A DNA stretch of 46,614 nucleotides from the NCBI RefSeq assembly GCF_900176345.1, contig NZ_FWXU01000033.1, positions 1 to 46,614 of the forward strand. The letters run 5' to 3'. Below are positions 33,805-41,355 of this stretch, in pieces. Origin of the DNA: Rhizobium sp. RU36D. Lineage in GTDB: Bacteria > Pseudomonadota > Alphaproteobacteria > Rhizobiales > Rhizobiaceae. The stretch's first letter is position 1; every line of letters starts with the position of its first letter. The translations under genes were made by a program, and so were the position numbers. The notes under the pieces are model-generated. The model did not search any database. It worked only from the letters and a program-made list of their open reading frames with translations, and was not told the DNA's origin.

Positions 33805-35570
33805 TGACGACAAACGACCACACCTCTGTTGGCCCACCCGCCGAAGCCGAGGACAGCCGTCGCCGCGTCCTCGTCGTCGATGACAGCTTCATCATGCGCA
33901 AACTCGTCGGCGAGATCGTGGAAAGCGATCCGGATCTCCTGCTGGTCGGCCAGGCCGAGAACGGCAAGGTGGCCCTGCAACTGGTGCGGCGCCTGAAGCC
34001 GGATCTTGTTCTGCTCGATATCGAGATGCCTGAGATGTCGGGGCTCGAAACTCTTCGGCGGCTAGGGCTACGTTCGCCCTGCCATGTCGTCATCTTGTCT
34101 TCGCTCGTTGGGGCCGCCGATTCCGTCGAGCGGCTGGAGGCCCTGCGGCTCGGCGCTGCCGCCGTCATCGCCAAGCCTTCCGGCGCCGTCAGCCTCGATC
34201 TCAAGCAAAAGCGCGCATCCGAAATCGCCACCACCATCCGCACCGTTCTCGGCTTGCCGTTGCTGGGCGCCGCCAATGTGCAGCAGGTTGGCCCTGTGGA
34301 ACCGGTCGAGGCTGCGGAGCGACTGGCCGCGAAAGGCAAGAGCGGCGCCGTCACCATCGCCCGGTTTGGCCGTCTCCTGGAGGGCTTGCGCGAAGGCGTC
34401 ATCCTGTTTGGCGACCAGGGCGCCATCCTGCATGCCAATACGGCGGCGGCGACCATCCTGCGCCGGGACGATCTGTTGGAGGGTCTGGCGCTGGCGACCC
34501 TGTTTGATGACTATAATGAGGCCCTGGGACAACGCATCTGGCAATCGCTGAGCAGCAGCACGCGGCTCGGGCCGATGGATGCCGAATTCGTGACCCCGGC
34601 GGATGAGTGGATCCCCCTGCGCCTGACCGCGACGCCGCAGAATGATAGTCCGATCCGCTTGATGCTGTCGTTGGAGGATCTGAGCCGCGAGCGCGAGATG
34701 CGCGCATTGATCGCGCGGACCCAATCCAGCGCGGTGGCCCGAGCGCTGGAACATGGCGGCTCGGCAGCTCTTGCGGGAGCGCTGCGTCCGGCCACCATCC
34801 TGTTCAGCGATATCCGCGATTTTACCAGCCTGTCGGAAGCAATCGGTCCCGCCGGCACGGTGCAACTGCTCAACGAATATTTCTCCTTCATGGCCGATGT
34901 GTTGCAGGACCAGGGCGGCACCATCGACAAGTTCATCGGCGATGCCATCATGGCCCTGTTCGGGGTACCGGCCCCCTTGGGCCAGGATGCCGACCGGGCC
35001 ATCGCGGCTGCGCGCAACATGATCAGGGCGCTCGATCTGCTCAACGAGCGTGGCATTGCGGGTAGCACCTCGGGCGACAATGCGCTGAAGATAGGTGTGG
35101 GCCTCGCCACGGGCGAGGTGCTGGCTGGCACGCTCGGCTCGCCCGACCGCATGAACTACACCGTCATCGGTGACGCGACTAACCTGGCGTCCCGGCTCGA
35201 AAGCCTTACCAAGCATTATGGCGTATCCATCCTGGCCTGCGGCCAGACCATAGCAAGCCTTGTGACCCCCGTGGCCTGCCGGCAGGTCGATGTGCTGCGG
35301 GTCAAGGGGCAGGCCAGGCCGACGGACGTCTACGAGATCTTCGTCGACGACCTTCCCGACAGTGACCGGCCTTGGCTGGCGACCTATGCGCTGGGCTTCG
35401 GCGCCTATCGCCGGGGTGACTTTGCCAAGGCGGTGGCGGCCTTCCAGTCCGTGCTCGCCATGAAGGCACAGGACCATGTCAGCCATCTGCTGCTGGAACG
35501 CTGCACGCTGTTGCAGGCGCGTGGCCGCGACCTGTCCTGGGACGGCATCTGGACAGCGACGGAGAAATGA
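33804..35570 (+). CDS. Response regulator with CheB-like receiver, PAS-like domain and class III cyclase
   Basis: A 588-residue protein. The receiver (about 20-140) has Asp26-Asp27, phospho-acceptor Asp72 (LLDIEMPEMSG) and Lys124 (AKPSG). Its C-terminal half (AVIAKPSGAVSLDLKQ) is strikingly CheB-like. A PAS-like segment covers about 190-315. The class III cyclase domain follows, with metal-binding Asp336 (LFSDIRDFTS) and Asp380 (DKFIGDAIM), an adenine-type Lys at 376 and YTVIGDATNLASRLE, all favouring adenylate cyclase. I predict cAMP production when phosphorylated by CheA. The start is ATG 33804, overlapping the upstream TGA. It is probably the output of the pathway. Confidence 0.9.
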   Translation: MTTNDHTSVGPPAEAEDSRRRVLVVDDSFIMRKLVGEIVESDPDLLLVGQAENGKVALQLVRRLKPDLVLLDIEMPEMSGLETLRRLGLRSPCHVVILSSLVGAADSVERLEALRLGAAAVIAKPSGAVSLDLKQKRASEIATTIRTVLGLPLLGAANVQQVGPVEPVEAAERLAAKGKSGAVTIARFGRLLEGLREGVILFGDQGAILHANTAAATILRRDDLLEGLALATLFDDYNEALGQRIWQSLSSSTRLGPMDAEFVTPADEWIPLRLTATPQNDSPIRLMLSLEDLSREREMRALIARTQSSAVARALEHGGSAALAGALRPATILFSDIRDFTSLSEAIGPAGTVQLLNEYFSFMADVLQDQGGTIDKFIGDAIMALFGVPAPLGQDADRAIAAARNMIRALDLLNERGIAGSTSGDNALKIGVGLATGEVLAGTLGSPDRMNYTVIGDATNLASRLESLTKHYGVSILACGQTIASLVTPVACRQVDVLRVKGQARPTDVYEIFVDDLPDSDRPWLATYALGFGAYRRGDFAKAVAAFQSVLAMKAQDHVSHLLLERCTLLQARGRDLSWDGIWTATEK

Positions 35571-37006
35571 CGGCCATGGAGCATATCGAATATCTGCTCG
35601 CCCATGTCGGCGACCTGCCGATCGCCCTGCCGCTCGATCTTGTTATGGCCGTCAGCGAAGATGCGCCGGTCACGCCGCTGCCGTTTTGCCCGCGCCATGT
35701 CGCCGGCCTCGTCTATGTGCTCGACCGGGTCATGCCACTGGTGGAATTGTCGCGGGTGCTGGAACGTGGTCCGTCGCCACGCGCCTCCCTCTCCTCGTCG
35801 CTGGTGGTCGTTGCCGATGGCGATGACGTGCGCGCGCTGCGCGTCGATGTGGTGACAGCCATGACGGCGATCGAGACGGCAACCATCGGCCCGCTTTCGC
35901 CGGAAGATCAGGCGCATCCCCTGCTCACCCAAGGTTTCGAGCATGCCGGCACTGTCTGGTTTATCCTGGACTATCTGCGGTTTGTGGCCGAGACCGGCAT
36001 GGACCCGGATGGCCTGATCGAAGATGCAGCTCTCGTATCGCTCGAACCTGTCGGCCTGGACGAGGCGCTTATGGCGCCACCGCCGGAGCCGGTCGCGACC
36101 CTGCCCTATCTGCAGATCGCCCTGGGGGCCGAGCGCTACTGCGTGGCGACATCAGACATCGGCGAGATCGTGACGCTCACGGATCTGCGCCGCATGCCGG
36201 GCGCTCCCGCCTATGTCCTGGGTCTAACCAGCCGTCACGACCGGCCCCTGCTGGTGCTGGATACGGGCGCGCTGCTGGGCCTGGCGCCCGGCATGCTGTC
36301 GGCCGGCACTGCACTGGTCGTTAAGGTCGATGGCCTGGCCGCCCCGGTCGCGCTGCTGGTGGACAAGGCCCTGGGCATCCTGCGGGTTGCTGATGACCAG
36401 ATATTCGCCATCGACGAAAGCATGGCCGGGGTCGCAAGCTATACGGTCGTCGAGGATCGCATCCTGGGCATTCTATCACCCACTGGCCTGGTTGACGCCA
36501 TCCTGGGCGCCTTGCTGCGCATGGCGCCAGAGCCAGAGATCATTGCGGAGCCAGACAGGCCTGCAGCGAGCGAACGTCACGAGATCTCGACCGCCGCTCC
36601 GCATGCATTTCTCACCCTGCGCATCGGCGAAAACTACTATTGCATGGACCTCGACCGGGTCGACCGCATTCTCTCGTCGGTGCGTCTGTCACCACTGCCA
36701 GGCGACGGCAACGGGTTTGACGGCATGGCCGATACCGGCGATCAGGCCGTTCCGGTCCGGGACCTCCGGCGGGTCTTCAACCGCAACCCCACGGAGCCCG
36801 CCCCGCCCTGCATCCTGCTGCAGCTGGAAGGCTCCACGGCGGGCCTGGCGATCGACCAGGTGCTGCGCATCGAGAACGTGCCGGAAGACGACTTGTCCGA
36901 CGTGGCCGACAATGCGGAACTGCCCATCCATGCAGTGGCACGGGTGGGCGAGCGGTTAATGGCCGTGCTCACGATCGACCGTCTGCTGCCGCGCCTTACC
37001 CTCTGA
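35567..37006 (+). CDS. Triple-CheW-domain scaffold protein
   Basis: A 479-residue protein made of three CheW-like units at about 5-155, 175-320 and 340-475. Each has the pattern of a short beta strand, a docking segment and a hydrophobic end, for example PFCPRHVAGLVYVLDRVMPL in the first and GAPAYVLGLTSRHDRPLLVL in the second. CheW links receptors to CheA, and multi-CheW proteins could enlarge or re-wire arrays. Its ATG overlaps the cyclase stop. It is the last gene of the rightward cluster, followed by a stem-loop. Confidence 0.85.
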   Translation: MTAMEHIEYLLAHVGDLPIALPLDLVMAVSEDAPVTPLPFCPRHVAGLVYVLDRVMPLVELSRVLERGPSPRASLSSSLVVVADGDDVRALRVDVVTAMTAIETATIGPLSPEDQAHPLLTQGFEHAGTVWFILDYLRFVAETGMDPDGLIEDAALVSLEPVGLDEALMAPPPEPVATLPYLQIALGAERYCVATSDIGEIVTLTDLRRMPGAPAYVLGLTSRHDRPLLVLDTGALLGLAPGMLSAGTALVVKVDGLAAPVALLVDKALGILRVADDQIFAIDESMAGVASYTVVEDRILGILSPTGLVDAILGALLRMAPEPEIIAEPDRPAASERHEISTAAPHAFLTLRIGENYYCMDLDRVDRILSSVRLSPLPGDGNGFDGMADTGDQAVPVRDLRRVFNRNPTEPAPPCILLQLEGSTAGLAIDQVLRIENVPEDDLSDVADNAELPIHAVARVGERLMAVLTIDRLLPRLTL

Positions 37007-37011
37007 CGCAA

Positions 37012-37041
37012 AAGGGGTCCCGGCACTAGCCGGAACCCCTT
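37012..37041. terminator. Bidirectional terminator between chemosensory and precursor operons
   Basis: A 13-bp stem with one mismatch and a 4-base loop (arms 37012-37024 and 37029-37041). It is followed by TTTTG on the minus strand. It lies just after the triple-CheW stop and after the last leftward precursor gene, so it can end both convergent transcripts. Confidence 0.8.
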
Positions 37042-37071
37042 GCTGTCGACTGGTGAACTTGCCGTGGCAGA

Positions 37072-37410
37072 TCAGCTGCCGTGGCCATGGCCGAGATATT
37101 CGCGCTCCTGGATGGTCGAGCTGTCGCCCCTGCACATCTTGTTGTTGACGCCGCCGGCTGCCAGATCAAGCAGGCTGTCGGGCAATTCATCCTGGTTGAG
37201 CGCCTGAGGCAGAACCAGGATCACCTCGCCAGCGCCTTCCTCAACGACCCGCAGGCGCATGTCTGCAACGGGATCGGAGCCGAAGGCCTCGACCAGCGCC
37301 GCATGCGGATCGCGCAGCAGAAGCGCCCGGAAAGCGGCGTCAGATGCAGCCTTCTCGAGCAACACGGTTTCGGCAAGGCGGCGCGCCTCAGACAGGGAGA
37401 TCGCGGTCAT
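37072..37410 (-). CDS. NHLP-leader RiPP precursor 1
   Basis: A 112-residue precursor of the nitrile-hydratase-leader family. The leader (about 87 residues) has EARRLAETVLLEKAASD, DPHAALVEAFGSDPV, GEVILVLPQALNQDELPD and the cleavage end LLDLAAGG. The core is 25 residues, beginning VNNKMCRGDSS and ending in a Gly/His tail (LGHGHGS). It has one Cys and several Ser/Thr. ATG 37410 overlaps the stop of precursor 2. It is the last gene of the five-member leftward operon. Its leader is the most divergent of the five. Confidence 0.88.
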   Translation of the reverse strand: MTAISLSEARRLAETVLLEKAASDAAFRALLLRDPHAALVEAFGSDPVADMRLRVVEEGAGEVILVLPQALNQDELPDSLLDLAAGGVNNKMCRGDSSTIQEREYLGHGHGS

Positions 37411-37748
37411 ACCAGTCCCTTTCCTTCCAGAGGCTTGAACAGGAAATCCTTCTTGAAGCTGTTCCAGCATTCCTGGGCATTGCCGCCGGCAGCATAGTCC
37501 AGCAAGGCGTCGGGTAACTCGTCCTCGGCGATGGCGCGCGGCAGGACCAGCACGATCTCGCCGGCTCGTTCCTCGACGACACTGATCTTGAGCGAGGGGA
37601 TCGGGTCCGTCCCGAACTGCTCCTTCAGGGCTCCATGGGGGTCGTTTTTCAGCAAGTCGCGAAAGCCGGCATTCGAAGCCGCCTTCTCTACCAGAGCAGT
37701 CTCGATATGCCTGCGGGCCTCAGCCATCGCATCTGTCGCGGCGTCCAT
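37407..37748 (-). CDS. NHLP-leader RiPP precursor 2
   Basis: A 113-residue precursor. The leader has EARRHIETALVEKAASN, GTDPIPSLKISVVEE, IVLVLPRAIAEDELPD and ends LLDYAAGG. The 24-residue core begins NAQECWNSFKKDF and ends KGLV, with one Cys, three Phe and four Lys. GGGAGA precedes ATG 37748. It is separated from precursor 3 by 65 bases. Confidence 0.9.
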   Translation of the reverse strand: MDAATDAMAEARRHIETALVEKAASNAGFRDLLKNDPHGALKEQFGTDPIPSLKISVVEERAGEIVLVLPRAIAEDELPDALLDYAAGGNAQECWNSFKKDFLFKPLEGKGLV

Positions 37749-37813
37749 GTCGCGTCTCCCTTTCATCGTTGGAATATGGGACCGAGCGGCCGGTTGTGGC
37801 GTTGCCCGGTTCT

Positions 37814-38155
37814 TCACTTCTTCGGGCAGATATCGTCCCAGGTCACCTTGCCATATTGCTGCTCGGGGGTCAGGAAGGCGCTGAAGCTAATGCCGCCGGA
37901 AGCGAGATCCAGCAATTCGTCCGGCAGTTCGTCCTGGGCGATGGCGCGCGGCAGCACCAGCGTAATTTCTCCGGCCTGCTCCTCGAGCACCGTGATCTTG
38001 AAGGAAGGGATCGGATCGGTTCCCAGCATCTGCTTGATGGCGTCATGCGGGCTGTTCTTCAGCACTTCACGGAATGCCTTGTCGGACTTGGCCTTCTCGA
38101 TGAGGGCGGTTTCGATATGGGCGCGGGCCTTGCTCAGGGGGTCGGTCGTGGACAT
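37814..38155 (-). CDS. NHLP-leader RiPP precursor 3
   Basis: A 113-residue precursor. The leader (88 residues) has KARAHIETALIEKAKSD, LGTDPIPSFKITVLEEQ and LPRAIAQDELPDELLDLAS, with the Gly-Gly cleavage site. The 25-residue core begins ISFSAFLTPEQQ and ends WDDICPKK, sharing the I-C-P-x-K ending of precursor 4. GAGG lies upstream of ATG 38155. It is probably modified by the GNAT pair and cut by the C39 transporter. Confidence 0.92.
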   Translation of the reverse strand: MSTTDPLSKARAHIETALIEKAKSDKAFREVLKNSPHDAIKQMLGTDPIPSFKITVLEEQAGEITLVLPRAIAQDELPDELLDLASGGISFSAFLTPEQQYGKVTWDDICPKK

Positions 38156-38208
38156 CGTTTGTTTTCCTCGTGGTCTATCGTTCATGGATTTGCAGGACGT
38201 CGACCGTT

Positions 38209-38511
38209 CTATTTGGGCGGGCATATGTAGGAAAAGTCGGGGCCGAAGGTGGAAAAGCCTCCGGATGCCATATCCAGCAGTTCGTCCGGCAGTTCGTCCT
38301 GGGCAATGGCGCGCGGCAGCACCAGAGTGATCTCGCCCGGCTGTTCCTCGATCACCTTGATCTGGTAGGTCGGGATCGGATCGACCCCAAGCAGGCTCTT
38401 GAGTGCTGCACGCGGATTGGATTTCAGCAGGTCGCGGAATGCGGGATCAGCCTCCGCGCGACCGAGAAGCGCACGTTCGATATGCTGACGGGCAAGGGTC
38501 ATTGGATCCAT
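38209..38511 (-). CDS. NHLP-leader RiPP precursor 4
   Basis: A 100-residue precursor starting at MDPMTLARQHIE. The leader has LGVDPIPTYQIKVIEEQ and LPRAIAQDELPDELLDMAS, ending in Gly-Gly. The 15-residue core is FSTFGPDFSYICPPK. Phe/Tyr are frequent, and it has one Cys followed by Pro-Pro-Lys. The last residues parallel precursor 3. Confidence 0.92.
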   Translation of the reverse strand: MDPMTLARQHIERALLGRAEADPAFRDLLKSNPRAALKSLLGVDPIPTYQIKVIEEQPGEITLVLPRAIAQDELPDELLDMASGGFSTFGPDFSYICPPK

Positions 38512-38556
38512 GTTTGGCTCACTTTCTCGTTTCTATCTGCGGACCGACCGCACAAC

Positions 38557-38940
38557 TCACTTGGAAAACGCGGTGTGATGCTCCACCCCGCACACGTCGG
38601 TGCGATAGGCATGACCGGTCTTGTCCCATTTCCAGGTATCGCCCCACTCGTCGCGCCAACTGCCGGCGACCCCGGCAGCCATGTCGAGCAGTTCGTCAGG
38701 GAGTTCGTCCTGACCCATGGCGCGCGGCAGGACCAGAACGATTTCGCCGGGCTGTTCCTCAACGACCTTGATCGTGTGGGACGGGATCGGATCGACGCCG
38801 AGCAGCTCCTTGAGGGCAGCGTGAGGATTGCTCGTCAGCAACGCGCGGAAGGCACTGTCGGTGGCCGCCTGCTCGAGCAGGGCGCGCTCCGCATGGATAC
38901 GGGCTTGGGTGATGGGATCAATGGATACGTTGGCAGACAC
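38557..38940 (-). CDS. NHLP-leader RiPP precursor 5, Ala-Gly cleavage variant
   Basis: A 127-residue precursor starting at GTG 38940, with AAGGA upstream. The leader has SIDPITQARIHAERALLEQA, LGVDPIPSHTIKVVEE and LPRAMGQDELPDELLDMAAG. The usual Gly-Gly is Ala-Gly followed by Val. The core is long, about 37 residues, with four Trp in its first half (SWRDEWGDTWKW) and one Cys (TDVCGVEHH), ending FSK. It is the first gene of the leftward operon, so the promoter lies in the AT-rich region beyond it. Confidence 0.88.
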   Translation of the reverse strand: MSANVSIDPITQARIHAERALLEQAATDSAFRALLTSNPHAALKELLGVDPIPSHTIKVVEEQPGEIVLVLPRAMGQDELPDELLDMAAGVAGSWRDEWGDTWKWDKTGHAYRTDVCGVEHHTAFSK

Positions 38941-39032
38941 GGTGGTTCCTTCTCGCGTTTCACGGTTTGTTTCGGCTCCGGGTAGGCAATACATTGCCCC
39001 GGCGACTTCACCTCAATGCAAATCAACGCTTC

Positions 39033-39057
39033 TTACAATACTTTATGTATTGTAAGA
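39033..39057. promoter_or_regulatory. Perfect 10-base-arm dyad, operator or terminator-like
   Basis: CTTACAATAC, a TTTAT spacer and GTATTGTAAG form a perfect dyad about 100 bases upstream of precursor 5. On the plus strand a T-run (ATTATTTTTTG) follows, as in an intrinsic terminator. However, no rightward gene ends here, so an operator for the leftward promoter is more likely. Confidence 0.55.
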
Positions 39058-39079
39058 TTATTTTTTGAAATATATATTG

Positions 39080-39125
39080 TGCATCACATCAAAAATTATA
39101 TTAATTTTCGCACTTAACTGATGCA
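39080..39125. promoter_or_regulatory. Nested dyads in the AT-rich region
   Basis: TGCATCA (39080-39086) and TGATGCA (39119-39125) flank an inner dyad, AAAATTA-TAT-TAATTTT (39092-39108). Their centres lie within three bases of each other. This is a plausible multi-protein control site, with no known match that I can name. Confidence 0.4.
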
Positions 39126-39330
39126 TAAATCTGCGAATTTAGTAGCGTATGGGAATTTTTTATTTCATATATCCGTTGTTTTCGTAAGATCATCTATAGG
39201 TCACCCCCCTGTCGTCATGTGCGAACGACCTGAAAAGTTTCAAAACACGATCCGCAACCTGAGCTATTAAGTCTGTGCCGGGCAGCCAGCGCGGTTCGAC
39301 AGGGAATCCCTCAGCAAGGTTTCAAGGATC

Positions 39331-40296
39331 ATGAGCACTTCAGCCATATCGCTTTCCGAAACGGTGGCTCCGCCCGACATCCTGCCTGTGACGCGCGCTG
39401 ATTGCGGCCAGTTCTCAGGTCTGACGGCAGCCGCTTTGCGCTGGATACTTGATGCGGAAGACGCTGCGTCGGCACAGAACGGGTTCTGTCGCCTTGGCGC
39501 ATGGTCCAATGGCCGGCCAGCCGGTCTGCTGCTGTCCTGCCCTGCCGCAGACCGTCAGGAACTGACGTCGATCATGGTGGCACCGTCGATGCGCGGGCGC
39601 GGCATAGGCGCCGCCCTGCTGGCGGATTTCTCCAGGCAGATGCGGGAGGCCGGAAAAACCGCCATCTTCGCCCGCTGGTCGAGCCAATTGCCGCGAAGCG
39701 CGGAATTTTCCCGCATGCTGTCATCAGCCGGATGGTCCACACCATCTGTGACGCGCCGACGCATGACATGGCGCGCGGGAGACTGGCGCCTCGGCTTTGC
39801 CAACAGGGACAGCGTGTTGCAACGGTTGCAGTCGCGCGGCCTCGTCGTGCGCTCCCTGGCCGAACTCGGCGCTGACGGCGTCAGCGACTTTCTCGACCAG
39901 AGCCGGGCGCTTTTGGCTGCCGGAAAGGCCCCCAGATGGTCCAATCCGGAAGGCTGGGTCGGGATGGCCGACCACCGCTTGACGGTCGTGCTTCTGGATG
40001 ACGCCGGTCGGGTACAGGGATGGATGGTGTGCGCGTTCCAGCCGCAGTTCGGCCGCTGGTATGTTCCCCAGGGCTGGGTGGTCGCCGACAAGATCTCGCG
40101 GGGCTGGCTGCTGGGCGGCATCGCCTCGCTGTCCCAGCGCCTGGAGGAAGCCGCCGGACCCGATGCCCTGATCATCGCCCAGCCCGCCGCCGATATCCCC
40201 GGCGGAATGGAGCAGATGCTGTTCAAGCATTTCGGCAACCACACTATCGCCATGGACTTTCTGTTTGAAAGCGAACAACTTCTGGGAGATGTATGA
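39331..40296 (+). CDS. GNAT-like N-acyltransferase 1, putative peptide maturase
   Basis: A 321-residue protein. The first half is a GNAT domain, with the acyl-CoA binding motif A as SIMVAPSMRGRGIGAALLAD (RGRGIGA at 88-94). The second half (about 170-320) looks like a second, degenerate GNAT-like unit without the motif, including GWMVCAFQPQFGRWYVPQGW. It lies head-to-head with the precursor operon and is followed by a paralogue. GNAT-type maturases that attach fatty acyl groups to Lys or ornithine are known in NHLP peptide pathways (selidamides), so lipidation or acetylation of the cores is likely. The acyl donor cannot be told from sequence. Confidence 0.85.
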   Translation: MSTSAISLSETVAPPDILPVTRADCGQFSGLTAAALRWILDAEDAASAQNGFCRLGAWSNGRPAGLLLSCPAADRQELTSIMVAPSMRGRGIGAALLADFSRQMREAGKTAIFARWSSQLPRSAEFSRMLSSAGWSTPSVTRRRMTWRAGDWRLGFANRDSVLQRLQSRGLVVRSLAELGADGVSDFLDQSRALLAAGKAPRWSNPEGWVGMADHRLTVVLLDDAGRVQGWMVCAFQPQFGRWYVPQGWVVADKISRGWLLGGIASLSQRLEEAAGPDALIIAQPAADIPGGMEQMLFKHFGNHTIAMDFLFESEQLLGDV

Positions 40297-41329
40297 TGCC
40301 TGTCGCGACCCTAAGATTGACCTCCAGAGCCTGACAGCCATGCAGCACGAAACGGCCAGTCTATCGTCTCAGTCGCCCGCCCTTGGCGAAATCAGCATCA
40401 GGCCTTGCGGGATCGACGATCTGCCCAGCCTTGCGACGCTGACAGCACCGGGGCTCACCGGGCTCCTTGGCGCGGGCACAGGCGGCGATACCGATGCCGA
40501 TTCCAGATCTGGCCTGTGCCACCTGTCCGCCTGGGTCGGCGAGATACCCGCAGGCCTTCTCCTGTCGCGCCAGAGCGAAAAGGATCCGCGTGAGCAGGAG
40601 CTGATTTCCCTGATGGTTCTGCCGCTCTTGCGTCGCCAAGGGCTTGCAACGCGCCTGTTGTCCGAATGGCGCAGCCGCATGGGGCAAGCCGGACGGACGG
40701 CACTGGTCGCGCAATGGTCAGACCACCTGCCCCGCGTGCAGGATTTTTCCGCCCTGCTCGCCCATCACAACTGGGCTGCCCCGCGCCGCGCACGCCTGCG
40801 CATGAGTTTCCATGTCAGCGACCGGCACGAGGCCCTGCCCTGGGCCGCAAGGCTATCGGGCCAGTTGGAGCACTTCGGCATTCGCATTGTAAGCCTGGCA
40901 GACCTGATGCCGGCACAAGCGACAGCCTTCGAGGAAAACGCAAGGCTGGGCGTCGCATGCGGCGAAATCCCAAGCTGGGCGGCGCCCGATCGCTGGCTGG
41001 CAACCGCTGATCGGCCGGTGTCGCAACTTCTGGTCAAGACCGATGGCTGCGTGCTGGGCTGGCTGCTGTGCCAGCCACAACCGGCCCTGCAACGCTGGAC
41101 GGTGCCGATCGGTTGGGTGAGTGCCGAGGTGCCGGTGCGCGCTGCGCTGGTTGCCGCAATGGCTCGCCTGCTGGAGCGACTGGAAGCCGAACATGGCCCG
41201 CAGGCCACCTTGACCCTTCAGCCCAGCATGGGCGCCGGCGCAAAGGTTTGCACGCTTCTGGACCGCCGCTTTCGTCCCCATGCCTTATGGGCCGACAGGC
41301 TGATGGAAAGCAGCCAACGCATCGACTAG
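40289..41329 (+). CDS. GNAT-like N-acyltransferase 2, paralogue of the first
   Basis: A 346-residue protein of the same two-half design as its neighbour. Motif A is LISLMVLPLLRRQGLATRLL, and the downstream stretch around QWSDHLPRVQDFSALLA aligns with RWSSQLPRSAEFSRML of protein 1. The second half keeps the GWLLCQPQP and RWTVPIGWV blocks. The tandem pair therefore arose by duplication. I take ATG 40289, which overlaps the previous stop by 8 bases; the internal ATG at 40340 and TTG 40265 are alternatives. The two enzymes may act on different residues or as a heterodimer. Confidence 0.83.
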   Translation: MYDACRDPKIDLQSLTAMQHETASLSSQSPALGEISIRPCGIDDLPSLATLTAPGLTGLLGAGTGGDTDADSRSGLCHLSAWVGEIPAGLLLSRQSEKDPREQELISLMVLPLLRRQGLATRLLSEWRSRMGQAGRTALVAQWSDHLPRVQDFSALLAHHNWAAPRRARLRMSFHVSDRHEALPWAARLSGQLEHFGIRIVSLADLMPAQATAFEENARLGVACGEIPSWAAPDRWLATADRPVSQLLVKTDGCVLGWLLCQPQPALQRWTVPIGWVSAEVPVRAALVAAMARLLERLEAEHGPQATLTLQPSMGAGAKVCTLLDRRFRPHALWADRLMESSQRID

Positions 41330-41355
41330 AGCCGGTAAATGATCGGCCGGCAGAC

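Larger units (their letters stand above)
38941..39330. promoter_or_regulatory. AT-rich divergent promoter region of precursors and GNAT genes
   Basis: The 390 bases between precursor 5 and the first GNAT gene hold no gene. Unlike the rest of the window, the middle 200 bases are strongly AT-rich, with long A/T runs. Several inverted repeats are listed separately. I infer that both promoters and their control sites are here. Confidence 0.65.

Noticed and set aside
37072..37410. RGDS tetrapeptide in the core of precursor 1 (MCRGDSS), the same as the cell-adhesion motif
   Set aside because: A four-residue match in a short peptide is easily chance, and the other cores do not have it. It is recorded only as a curiosity.
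37072..38940. Regularly spaced repeats that could look like a repeat array
   Set aside because: The repetition comes from the homologous leader-coding parts of five precursor genes, with open frames, ribosome binding sites and stops; it is not a CRISPR array.
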